A stretch of DNA of 64,000 nt, from positions 780,879 to 844,878 of the forward strand of contig NZ_AZAJ01000001.1 of assembly GCF_000504205.1 (NCBI RefSeq). Direction: 5' to 3'. The notes below the pieces were generated by a model. It ran no database searches. It was not told the DNA's origin and saw nothing but the letters and a program-made list of their open reading frames with translations. A program made the position numbers and the translations under genes. This document shows, in pieces, positions 8,701 to 16,567 of the stretch (its first letter is position 1; every line of letters starts with the position of its first letter). The DNA comes from Methanolobus tindarius DSM 2278 (GTDB taxonomy: Archaea > Halobacteriota > Methanosarcinia > Methanosarcinales > Methanosarcinaceae).

Positions 8701-11700
8701 ATGCCTATGATACTTATGGAAACATAATAGAGATTACAGATGCAAAAGGTTCTTCACAGACTATAGAATACGATGATAACAATATTTATCCGATATCTAT
8801 AGAGAATTCTCTAGGGCAAAAAGAGTACTATGAATACAATGATCTTGGTAGGATTACAAAGATAACAGATAGTAATGGTGTTTCTACTGATTATGTCTAT
8901 GATAACCTTCACAGGATTTCTAAGGTGATTAAGCCTTATAGTGATGAAAATTCGCCGTCTATTGAATATACATATGATTTTGATGGTGTGGCTCCAGAAA
9001 GTATAGAATGCCGGGTAATTGATATGGATGAACTTTTTGATGGTGATGGTACAGAAGCAAATCCATACAAAATTTATGATATATATGATCTGCAGGCAAT
9101 GAACAATGATCTTTCAGCACACTATATTCTGATGGACGATGTTGATGCAAGTGAAACGGTTTTATGGAATCAAGGCAACGGTTTTGCTCCAATATATTCT
9201 TTTGAAGGAACATTAGATGGACAGGGATATAGTATATCTAATCTTTATATACATTTAACATCAGGTGATTATGTTGGGCTATTTGGAAGTGTTAATGGGG
9301 GCACTATTAAAAATGTATCTTTACTAGAAGCAAGCATTACATGTTATAGGTATGGTGGAGTTATTGCTGGTATTGTTAACAGTGGTAGTACAATATCAAA
9401 GTGTCATGCATCTGGAACAATATCATGTACTGGCTATTGCACAGGCGGGATTACAGGAATTAATGATGGAAATATATCCAATTCTTTTTCAGATGTGATT
9501 GTTGTAGATAGTCCTGAAATTACGTACTATAATGGAGGTCTTGTTGGTTTTAATGCAGGAACAGTTGAGTACTGTTATTCTATTGGGGTAGTTGATGCTT
9601 CTCCAGGTTTTAGTGTTGGAGGGTTGATAGGGGGAAACTCAGGTGAAGTATCATATTCTTATTATAATTCAGACACATCAGGGCAGTTTGATACAGGGAA
9701 AGGTATACCCAAAACAACATCTGAAATGCAGATACAATCAACGTATGAAGAATGGGATTTTGATGATATATGGATGATGGAAGTTTATCCTAAATTAAAA
9801 TTTACGTTAACACAATCTATCGTTACAAATCCTGGGATTTACAAATCCATAGAATCATATGATGGCTTTGGTCAAGTCAACCAAAGAAAATACGAAGGAG
9901 AAGAAGAATGGATTTCCCAAAACACCACCTACAACGAAATTGGCTTAGTATCAAGCAATGAAATTCCACATTTCATAAGTGAAGCTGGTCAGTCTATTAC
10001 CTACCAATACGACCCAATAGGAAGACAAACTATCATCACTAACACCGACAATACTACACTGAGATATCATTACGATCTTGAGAACACCACCATCACCAAC
10101 CAGAATGACGTTAACAAGACTCTCACAAGTGATACTTACGGCAACATTGTGGAGGTGTGTGAGTTCAATGAGAATGACACCTATATAACTGGATACGAAT
10201 ACGATGCCCTGAACAATCTCATCAAGATAACACCGGGTCTCAACCAGCCCACAACTCCGCCGAGTGTCTACTTCACCTACGACTCCCTCGGCCGCAAAAT
10301 AGCCATGAACGACCCTGACATGGGTAACTGGACCTATGAGTACGACCTGAATGGTAATCTCATCAACCAGACCGATGCACGTGGAATTTCAACGTTGCTT
10401 AGCTATGATGCTCTGGACAGGCTTACTGCGATAGATTACCCCAATGATGAGGATGTCAGTTTCACATATGATCTACAGTATAATGGCACACTTTCCCAGG
10501 TTACCAGAGGAAATGTTTCTTCATCCTATGAGTACGACCAGCGCTACAGGGCCCTGAATGAAACGACGGCGTTGGACGGAACAGGTTACACCACGTCCTA
10601 TGAATATGACAGTATGGACAGGGTCACTAGGATTACTTATCCTGACGCTGCGAGCGTCAACCTGACCTACAACGCTCAGACCCTGCTGGAGAGTGTTGAA
10701 GGCGTGGTTGACAACCTTGACTACAACGCAAGGAACCAGATCACTACAAAGGAACTTTCCAATGGCGTGAATACTACCTACACCTACGATAGACAGAAGC
10801 TCCTGCTGGACAGAATCCACACCGAAAGCCTTCAGGACCTTAACTACGAGTTCGATAACGTCGGAAACATCCTTGAGATTGAGGATGATGTGATGGATTC
10901 CGTGAAGACTTACGGGTACGACGATCTTGACAGGCTGACAAGTGCAGACATGTCGGTCAATAGTGTCCCGACTTACCAGAGAGATTTCACCTATGATCTG
11001 TACGGATGCATCAGGCAGGTAGACGAGAACAGTGTCACGATATCCTCCTACGAATACAATCTGACACCTTTCCACGCTCCTGTGACCCATAACGGCAACG
11101 ATCTCGTTTATGATGCCAACGGAAACCTGGTTGAAGATGAGGATTTCACCTACGTCTACAACGATGCTAACCAGTTGAGCGAGGTCCGCTATTCTGGAAA
11201 TAATTCACTCGTTGAAAAGTACTGGTACGATGCAAACGGTCAGAGAGTTAAGAAACAGAACTCCGCCGGTGAGTTAACCTACTACGTCAACAAGTTCTAT
11301 GAGATTGAGAACGGTACTGCCACCAGCTACTTCTTCCGCGACGCTGAGCGCATAGCCAAGCAGACAGATGAGGGTATGGAATGGTATCTATCAGATCATC
11401 TCGGAAGTACTTCCTTGATGGTTGATGAAGATGGTCTTGAGGTTGAACGTACCGAGTATTATCCATATGGTGAGGTGCAGTCCGGTGGGCTGGAGAAGTA
11501 CGGTTTCACCGGTAAGGAGAATGATGCTGATACTGGGCTGACGTACTATGGTGCTAGGTATTACTCACCGGAGTATAGGATTTTTGTGCAGCCTGATATG
11601 ATGCTGCCTGAAATATACAATCCACAGGCTTTGAATCGTTATTCATATTGTCTGACTAATCCCGTGAAATATAATGATCCAAGTGGTAATGTTCCTCAAT

Positions 11701-12332
11701 TGGTTGCTGCTGGTGTTATTATTAAAATCGGTTCAGCTGCGATAGACTATGGATGGACTGCATATAATATCAAGAATGACTTAGATGTAATAGATGATCC
11801 TAATGCTGCTACACTTGATAAACAATATGCAGCAGTGGACATGACTTTGGCTCTTGTTTTTGAAGCAGCAGAACCCGACGAGCTACTACCAATAAACCTT
11901 CCATTAGATGATATTACACGAAAGGTGGCAATGAAGCCTCTTGGGAAAATATTAAAAAATAAGTATTGGGATAATGTGTTAGAAACTGCTGCAAAGAATG
12001 CAGGCAAGCGCGGAAAGATTGATCCACAAAAGGTAAGGTATACTCAAGATGATATTGGAAGATATTTCAAGAATCGAGAGGAAGGGACTGTATATGAGTT
12101 AATAGAGGGATTAAAAAATGGGAATATAGATCCTTCTGACATTCCTCCTATTCGAATTTATGAGATGGATGGGAAAATTTATTCCATTGATAATAGACGT
12201 TTGTACGCCTTTAAAGAAGCTGACATAAATATTCGATATGTATATGCAACTCCAAAAGATTTGAAAACGGCTATGCATAACGACAAATTTTCATCAATTA
12301 ATGATGGACTAAGTATTGTAGTTCGAAATTAA
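5781..12332 (+). CDS. Secreted Tc/Rhs polymorphic toxin with GLUG insertion and ParB-like tip
   Basis: This 2183-residue protein is read from ATG 5781, which follows GGGA; an in-frame ATG at 5769 is an alternative. A signal peptide (KIIAVFMIFILLTPNVYC) and an acidic Ser/Asp linker come first. Next is a SpvB/TcB-like N-domain (TDMFTGSFAYTYPI), then FG-GAP/VCBS-type repeats (VRFADVNGDGL, six times, ~390-700) and a TcB-middle-like segment. YD/RHS repeats (YDxxGN, YDxLxR) are split by a GLUG-repeat insertion (~1086-1350). The Rhs core ends at DPSG (~1966). The last ~215 residues form a separate tip with a PIRIYEMDGKIYSIDNRRLYAF stretch (positions ~12148-12213), resembling ParB/sulfiredoxin-type toxin domains. 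In known Tc and Rhs toxins the shell encloses the cleaved tip. A small probable immunity gene follows. Confidence 0.85.
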   Translation: MINRSQGWIQKIIAVFMIFILLTPNVYCLEDENSYESENIDSNSEQVATQDSSSDDTDNDDTTFASSSQSDTSDTIVTLSSTYTPSAISSPSLVETTTYLNPSFEHDNDYFDTDMFTGSFAYTYPIETVKGIGGMEPQISLRYNSMMAKEPYGMTGNGWYISEYYIMRDVRSTPLDTDDDRFVLDMNGAMYNLVEVNGSYYTETEVFMKISREVGGSNTFGNYWFVTLSDGTQYRFGYNNESEQVNSIDSRNYVSKWWLDSIEDVNGNQIMYHYSEDPVGEESYTYPTSINYNNNISQISFGYTDKPNIFTLYEQGNKVQGKQVLSNITVKSNNTFLWLYDLEYQSVGSQLLLETIGKKTPNQAFPDTVFEYGSGNTGWLSNYSWKSPVSLIGNQDGDNGVRFIDVNGDGLTDILKGVTKYQYDKNHYREAWLNTGSGWEAASSWEPPTSFIQNNYDSSGHLTDTIDLGVRFADVNGDGLIDILRGNSDDKAWLNTGSGWARDYSWEPPIRFDRFDVRLVDVDGDGLVDLIDNEDDDVWINTGSNWDVSNSWTLPVSLMTHDVDCGVRFMDVNGDGLIDILKGLTIYNTDNNHYYGAWLNNGSGWEVADSWEPPITFVKNSYYSGDLISSTDLGVRFADVNGDGLVDILRGNDFEKAWLNNGNGWVRDYSWVPPIRFDQTDVRLVDVNGDGFVDIVDDDEDTLVNICNTPIFLKEIQHSNGAITTVKYTPSTKFDNTGDDTISDLPSVVWVVNQVTKDNGMSASVGIVSITDYTYKNGMQHFNPSEKIEFRGFGEVTAENNYSITKHSFLQDDVLKGIENHTEIWDKNGNLYSSFDMEYSIQELNSNVNLILLENESSILFDGLTQSLNDSIGWSSYKEYDEYDDYGNPLSVTEYGDVDVTGDERYLHYEYVNDEDDWILGKVTHEWLETYNHDNCSESWYFYDDTEDNSDLDKGLLTKVVSWNNNGYNPSVQYAYDTYGNIIEITDAKGSSQTIEYDDNNIYPISIENSLGQKEYYEYNDLGRITKITDSNGVSTDYVYDNLHRISKVIKPYSDENSPSIEYTYDFDGVAPESIECRVIDMDELFDGDGTEANPYKIYDIYDLQAMNNDLSAHYILMDDVDASETVLWNQGNGFAPIYSFEGTLDGQGYSISNLYIHLTSGDYVGLFGSVNGGTIKNVSLLEASITCYRYGGVIAGIVNSGSTISKCHASGTISCTGYCTGGITGINDGNISNSFSDVIVVDSPEITYYNGGLVGFNAGTVEYCYSIGVVDASPGFSVGGLIGGNSGEVSYSYYNSDTSGQFDTGKGIPKTTSEMQIQSTYEEWDFDDIWMMEVYPKLKFTLTQSIVTNPGIYKSIESYDGFGQVNQRKYEGEEEWISQNTTYNEIGLVSSNEIPHFISEAGQSITYQYDPIGRQTIITNTDNTTLRYHYDLENTTITNQNDVNKTLTSDTYGNIVEVCEFNENDTYITGYEYDALNNLIKITPGLNQPTTPPSVYFTYDSLGRKIAMNDPDMGNWTYEYDLNGNLINQTDARGISTLLSYDALDRLTAIDYPNDEDVSFTYDLQYNGTLSQVTRGNVSSSYEYDQRYRALNETTALDGTGYTTSYEYDSMDRVTRITYPDAASVNLTYNAQTLLESVEGVVDNLDYNARNQITTKELSNGVNTTYTYDRQKLLLDRIHTESLQDLNYEFDNVGNILEIEDDVMDSVKTYGYDDLDRLTSADMSVNSVPTYQRDFTYDLYGCIRQVDENSVTISSYEYNLTPFHAPVTHNGNDLVYDANGNLVEDEDFTYVYNDANQLSEVRYSGNNSLVEKYWYDANGQRVKKQNSAGELTYYVNKFYEIENGTATSYFFRDAERIAKQTDEGMEWYLSDHLGSTSLMVDEDGLEVERTEYYPYGEVQSGGLEKYGFTGKENDADTGLTYYGARYYSPEYRIFVQPDMMLPEIYNPQALNRYSYCLTNPVKYNDPSGNVPQLVAAGVIIKIGSAAIDYGWTAYNIKNDLDVIDDPNAATLDKQYAAVDMTLALVFEAAEPDELLPINLPLDDITRKVAMKPLGKILKNKYWDNVLETAAKNAGKRGKIDPQKVRYTQDDIGRYFKNREEGTVYELIEGLKNGNIDPSDIPPIRIYEMDGKIYSIDNRRLYAFKEADINIRYVYATPKDLKTAMHNDKFSSINDGLSIVVRN

Positions 12333-12345
12333 AATGGGGATTATT

Positions 12346-12726
12346 ATGGAAATAAAAGTGCTTGAATCAGACATACTTATTCGTGATGTACCACTTGAAA
12401 AAATTGTTTGTGACACAAAAAACGGCAATAAATTAAACATTGAATTCGATGCCAAAGATGGTATCAGATACAATATTGAATTTATTACACACATAGCATT
12501 GAAAGTAACAATTGATGGCTGCTTTGACGGCAGTTTTCTTTTTTATTCAGATTATGGTATGATGTATGAGATTATTGATTCAGAGTGGATATTTAATTTA
12601 AGAATGGAACATGATAGTCAAGAGCCATATGATCATATCATGGATAATGTTCATCATTATATAACTCATCTAGGAGATTTTAATGTAGAGGTCGTTGCAA
12701 AAGGATACAAATTGAACAAATTATAG
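12346..12726 (+). CDS. Probable immunity protein for the Rhs toxin tip
   Basis: A 126-residue, acidic, cytosolic-looking protein starts at ATG 12346, 14 nt after the toxin stop, with GGGGA as ribosome-binding site. It has no signal peptide or TM segment and no domain I recognise (MEIKVLESDILIRDVPLEK...). Position, size and charge fit the rule that the gene just downstream of an Rhs/Tc C-terminal tip encodes its cognate inhibitor. The specificity is inference. Confidence 0.6.
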   Translation: MEIKVLESDILIRDVPLEKIVCDTKNGNKLNIEFDAKDGIRYNIEFITHIALKVTIDGCFDGSFLFYSDYGMMYEIIDSEWIFNLRMEHDSQEPYDHIMDNVHHYITHLGDFNVEVVAKGYKLNKL

Positions 12727-12850
12727 ATGTATAAGGTAATATTATTAACTGCTTTAGCAGCATTATTACAACTCTTTTTTAGTTTCGTTTTAAGAATATT
12801 ATGATATCATAATTATCACATACACTGAAGTAATAATTATTTAATGCTAC

Positions 12851-13189
12851 ATGTTTATCAATAATATCATGCATTGCAAACTAAAAACAACAGCTCTCCT
12901 CCTCGCCTGCATCCTGCTGATCTCACCAACCAATGCCTCCCTTTTTGAGAGCCGATATCCCTACATCAAATCCCATGAAGTCGATTCAGTAGAGATGCAG
13001 GACGGCCATCCGGTGATCACATCTGCAGGCTGTATCGTGTGGACAAACTGCACCCTCCATTACAGGTATGGGTTTGACCGGATAGATCAGGTCCTGGCCG
13101 TTCTCAGTGATCCGGAGGGAGAAGTCATTGACTTCAGGTATGCAGATCTGGAACAGAACACAACAAAACTAGACATCAGAAGTAGCTAA
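12851..13189 (+). CDS. Small secreted protein
   Basis: This 112-residue protein has a clear signal peptide (TTALLLACILLISPTNAS; the second Met at residue 7 is an equally good start). The mature part is about 80 residues with two Cys (CIVWTNC) that could form a disulfide. The 3' end overlaps the convergent RHH gene by 21 nt, so the original C-terminus may have been changed. Base composition is higher in GC than the toxin genes to its left. No family recognised. Confidence 0.45.
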   Translation: MFINNIMHCKLKTTALLLACILLISPTNASLFESRYPYIKSHEVDSVEMQDGHPVITSAGCIVWTNCTLHYRYGFDRIDQVLAVLSDPEGEVIDFRYADLEQNTTKLDIRSS

Positions 13190-13501
13190 AACAAATTTTA
13201 TAGCATCTTCTCTGGAATCAAAACCATTAGATTCTTTTATTGAGTCAAGTTTCTGTAAAACATTTGGACTCAAAAATATTGGCTTTGTGTCACCTTTCAG
13301 ACTCAACAACATTATATTTTCAGGTGAAAGAGTTGAAAGCAGTTTGAGAGAAAATTCAATCCCATGGCTTCGACTTGCAAAAATCTTTTTCTCATCAATC
13401 ATTGAATCAAGCCACTGAAGAAGCTTTGTATCCAAAGATATACTTGATCTTTCTTTCATGGTTTTCATAAGACTGACATCAATATAAACAGCTTTATTCA
13501 T
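13169..13501 (-). CDS. Tandem ribbon-helix-helix-like DNA-binding protein
   Basis: The 110-residue protein contains two successive units that each look like a ribbon-helix-helix: a strand then helix-turn-helix (SSISLDTKLLQWLDSMI...SRSHGIEFSLKLL near 19-54, and KPIFLSPNVLQKLDSI...SREDAIKFVL near 72-106). A single chain with two RHH units could act as a pseudo-dimer on DNA. The 105-residue protein at 56184-56501 in the provirus has the same tandem arrangement. Target unknown. Confidence 0.6.
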   Translation of the reverse strand: MNKAVYIDVSLMKTMKERSSISLDTKLLQWLDSMIDEKKIFASRSHGIEFSLKLLSTLSPENIMLLSLKGDTKPIFLSPNVLQKLDSIKESNGFDSREDAIKFVLATSDV

Positions 13502-13628
13502 ATTGCATAACTTTTAATATATTGTATGCATATTTATGCATGTGTAATACATGTAGATGAATGCAGCACGTAATTAAGAAAATGGTGTACAATATGAATT
13601 ACAGAAATAGCGTATTTATCAGGGTGGT

Positions 13629-14024
13629 ATGTTGAATTTTAAAACGATATTGCTTATAGCTGTACTATTAATTGGTGTATATTCTGTTGGTTATTCTTCT
13701 GAGAAAGATAAAGAACTTTCTTTTGAAGATGAATTTGTAATTGAGAAGGGGTATTATCAACCTTATTATTTTCAGTTAGAAGAATCTGATTTATTAGATG
13801 TGCTTGTCGAAACAGAAGGGACGCCTATTGACGTTTATCTTTTAGATTCGAACAACTTCAATCAGCTTGAATCTAATGGAACATTTGAATATTACCAGTT
13901 TAGGGGAAATTCAATAAAAACACAAATAAAATTCGAAGCTCCGAATTATGATACTTATTACATTGTTTTTGAATCATTAAATTCAGATGCTAAAGTTAAG
14001 TTCAACTATACAGCATATTATTGA
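13629..14024 (+). CDS. Secreted protein with PPC-like beta domain
   Basis: This 131-residue protein has a signal peptide (FKTILLIAVLLIGVYSVGYSS) and then an acidic, aromatic-rich all-beta segment (YYQPYYFQLEESDLLDVLVETEG...YDTYYIVFESL). The pattern resembles bacterial pre-peptidase C-terminal (PPC)-like surface domains. It has no anchor, so it is presumably secreted or loosely wall-bound. It is followed by a small membrane-protein gene 24 nt downstream, probably in the same operon. Confidence 0.55.
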   Translation: MLNFKTILLIAVLLIGVYSVGYSSEKDKELSFEDEFVIEKGYYQPYYFQLEESDLLDVLVETEGTPIDVYLLDSNNFNQLESNGTFEYYQFRGNSIKTQIKFEAPNYDTYYIVFESLNSDAKVKFNYTAYY

Positions 14025-14048
14025 ACGATACCAACAGGAGAATATCTA

Positions 14049-14219
14049 ATGTCAGAACATACTGCCGGAGACTATGTACGTTTTTTTCTTTTTTTAATTA
14101 TTGCGTACTCAATTATGCACAGTGTCTTTAATATGACTGGACCACATGCTTTTTGGGTGAGTTTGGCAATATCTGCTGGATTGTACAATTCACTAAAAAA
14201 GAAAAATAACAAATCTTAG
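14049..14219 (+). CDS. Small two-TM membrane protein
   Basis: This 56-residue ORF is preceded by an AACAGGAG ribosome-binding site. Hydrophobic segments at about residues 10-27 (FFLFLIIAYSIMHSVF) and 34-48 (AFWVSLAISAGLYN) and a Lys-rich tail (KKKNNK) suggest a double-spanning membrane protein with both ends in the cytoplasm. It sits 24 nt after the PPC-like secreted protein gene. Family unknown. Confidence 0.5.
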   Translation: MSEHTAGDYVRFFLFLIIAYSIMHSVFNMTGPHAFWVSLAISAGLYNSLKKKNNKS

Positions 14220-14309
14220 GATTTCTTTTTCAACTATCAGAAACATATCATCTAAGAAAAATCGTGAAAACTAATTAAAAAACAAGTATCGTGTTTTTTG
14301 AATTACTTC

Positions 14310-14480
14310 TTTTGCACGGATGCGGACCTGAGAGCATCGGTGCACCAGCCATCTTGAAGCACTGTGGTCCGAGCACCTACCGGAGCAGAGGACGACAGTG
14401 CGTCTAATAACAATGCAAGGCGGTGCGCCGCCCGCAGTAGCACGGGGGCAGCGAGGACGGAAACCGCCAAAATGTCCCTA
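14310..14480. ncRNA. GC-rich structured stretch, candidate non-coding RNA
   Basis: About 170 nt with far higher GC than the flanks lie between the small membrane protein gene and the cas operon. The stretch contains a perfect hairpin with tetraloop (GGCGG-TGCG-CCGCC, 14419-14432), a self-complementary GGTGCACC, and a CGG-AAA-CCG element near its end. No ORF with a ribosome-binding site crosses it. In AT-rich archaea such GC islands are often structured RNAs. It could also be a mobile-element scrap. I cannot match it to RNase P, SRP or another known RNA. Strand undetermined. Confidence 0.4.
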
Positions 14481-14532
14481 TCCTAAGGATAATCATTACT
14501 TTACTCTATTTATGGGTGGTAGGAGAAATTGA

Positions 14533-14705
14533 ATGGCAGCTGATTCTATTTTTACTAAAAATGTTACTGAATTTAAAGTAGAATATACATTCCAACCTCA
14601 TATTATTATCAACAGCAATAATAAACATACACTCAAAGACAAATAGAAACGTTTATTAGTAATTTACAACGTAATGACATTGTAGGGATTGGTGAAATGC
14701 TGTGA
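14533..14705 (+). pseudogene. Frameshifted small ORF coupled to cas8b
   Basis: ATG 14533 has a good ribosome-binding site (TAGGAG) and opens a 37-codon frame ending at 14646. In the -1 frame the coding pattern continues from about 14622 (QRQIETFISNLQRNDIVGIGEML) to a TGA at 14703-14705 that overlaps the GTG start of cas8b. A single-base change would restore one ~57-residue gene translationally coupled to cas8b. It may be a decayed cas-operon gene, a programmed frameshift, or a sequencing error. Family unknown. Confidence 0.4.
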
Positions 14706-16567
14706 TTGAAGCAATCAAAGAGATTGGAGAGTATGCACTAAAAAAAGATGAAAAAAATCCAGAGAATCCTATCGAAATTATAATTGAAGACCCTGCATCA
14801 TCTCCAACTTACAAACATATTTTAGCAATAATTCTGAATGAAACTGAAACTGAAACTGAAACTGAATTCACGTACGGTGGCATTCAGCTTGAAGAATATA
14901 GTAAAGAAAAGAAGGAAAAGTACCTATATAAAGGTGGATCTTCTAGAGGGACAGATTTATCCCCTACTTCTAAAATTACTACGTTAGATAAAACATGGAA
15001 CAACAAAACAATTGCTTGGTTTAGAAAAGTTCTCAATGACAAGAATTTAGATATAGAAGAAGTTGAATCAAAGTTTCTTGAGAGCATATATGACTGCTTG
15101 GAGATTAACAAAGATATTATTTTAAATGATTTAACTGAAAAAAGTAGTGATTTTGCAAAAAATGAAAATGCTATCATTACTTTAGTTATAAATGCTACAA
15201 ACCTCTCTCCTCAATATATAGGAGACATCAATGTTTTTAAAAAAATAGTGGAACAATACTATTCTCAAAATTTATCTCACTCAGCTACATACAAAATTGA
15301 CTCCATAGGACATAATCAAGTTTGCTCTGTATGTAATCATGAAAGTGAAGAAGTATATGGACTAGTTACTACATATAAATTTTATAATGTAGATAAGCCC
15401 GGATTTGTCAGTGGTGGATTTGACAGAAGTGAATCTTGGAAAAACTATCCAGTATGCCTTAAATGTTCTCTTGCTCTTGAGGCTGGAAAACAGTATTTGG
15501 AAGAATACAATAAGTACAAATCATATGGTATAAATTATTATATAATCCCAAAACTTCTTCAACAAAATGGAAGCAGTGATATATATGAAGTATTTGAGGA
15601 TTATAACGAAAATATACTTGATGGAAATTTAACCATCAAAAAAGAATATGGAAGACTGTTGTCTGAAACTGAAGAAGAGATATTTGAGCTTCTTTCAAAT
15701 CAAAGTAACACACTTAGTAACAACATTCTATTTTTTGAGAAAACAAATGCTGCTTTTAGGATTCTACTTTATGTAGAAGATGTTCTTCCTTCCAGATTAA
15801 GAAAATTGTTTGAAATAAAAAAAATAGTGGATAAAAAAAGTACTTTTAATAATCTTTACAAAAGGAATCATCCACTCTCCTTTACATTTGGTAATATATG
15901 GTATTTATTTAGTAACCAAGAACAAGACGGTACTAAGTATTTTTTGGAAATCGCAAATAATATATTTTCAAATCAGACACTTAGTTATACTTTTTTGGTG
16001 AAAAAAATTGTGGACAAAGTGAGGAGAGACTTTGTGAATGACAGAAGTACAATTGATTCTACCCTCAAAGGCCTTCAGCTACTAGACTATATAAATTATC
16101 TCGGTCTGTTAGACAATTTCAATGGAGAGAATAAAGTGAGAACTGATTTTGATGATACCTTAAATAAATGTAACACATCTATTGATGAAAAAGCGAATCA
16201 ACTTTTTAGTGAGTTTCCTGATTTTTTTAACCAACCTGCAAAAAGAGCTATTTTCTTGCAGGGTGCTCTCACACAGTACTTATTGAATATTCAGTGGCAT
16301 GATAGAGGAGCATCGCCTTTCAGAACAAAGTTACATGGCTTAAAACTAGATGAGAAACTTGTAAAGAAACTCTTCCCTGAAATTCAAAATAAACTTGAAG
16401 AATATGGAAAAAATTACTACTTAGACCTTGAAACTTTAATTTCAAAATATATGCTACAAGCAGGTAATGACTGGAATATATCCAAAGATGAAATCAATTT
16501 CTATTATGTTCTTGGAATGAACCTTTCATACATATTTAAGAACCAAGGAGAGAATGCAGATGAGTGA
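14702..16567 (+). CDS. cas8b: Type I-B Cascade large subunit Cas8b (Csh1/TM1802 type)
   Basis: This 621-residue protein begins at GTG 14702. It carries the zinc-finger pair typical of Csh1-type Cas8 (CSVC, residues 208-211; CLKC, 252-255) and is the first intact gene of the operon, directly before cas7. In type I-B systems Cas8b recognises the PAM and helps recruit Cas3 to the crRNA-guided complex. Residues 47-55 are an unusual ETETETETE run made by a four-fold hexanucleotide repeat (14843-14866). The C-terminal ~120 residues look helical and may supply the small-subunit (Cas11) function. The stop overlaps the cas7 start region. Confidence 0.88.
   Translation: MIEAIKEIGEYALKKDEKNPENPIEIIIEDPASSPTYKHILAIILNETETETETEFTYGGIQLEEYSKEKKEKYLYKGGSSRGTDLSPTSKITTLDKTWNNKTIAWFRKVLNDKNLDIEEVESKFLESIYDCLEINKDIILNDLTEKSSDFAKNENAIITLVINATNLSPQYIGDINVFKKIVEQYYSQNLSHSATYKIDSIGHNQVCSVCNHESEEVYGLVTTYKFYNVDKPGFVSGGFDRSESWKNYPVCLKCSLALEAGKQYLEEYNKYKSYGINYYIIPKLLQQNGSSDIYEVFEDYNENILDGNLTIKKEYGRLLSETEEEIFELLSNQSNTLSNNILFFEKTNAAFRILLYVEDVLPSRLRKLFEIKKIVDKKSTFNNLYKRNHPLSFTFGNIWYLFSNQEQDGTKYFLEIANNIFSNQTLSYTFLVKKIVDKVRRDFVNDRSTIDSTLKGLQLLDYINYLGLLDNFNGENKVRTDFDDTLNKCNTSIDEKANQLFSEFPDFFNQPAKRAIFLQGALTQYLLNIQWHDRGASPFRTKLHGLKLDEKLVKKLFPEIQNKLEEYGKNYYLDLETLISKYMLQAGNDWNISKDEINFYYVLGMNLSYIFKNQGENADE

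Noticed and set aside
10521..11090. 189-codon minus-strand ORF inside the Rhs gene
   Set aside because: It is antisense to the strongly supported YD-repeat region and has no ribosome-binding site or recognisable domain.
14310..14480. RNase P RNA or SRP RNA at the GC-rich island
   Set aside because: The conserved core motifs of these RNAs could not be found, and the length is shorter than typical.
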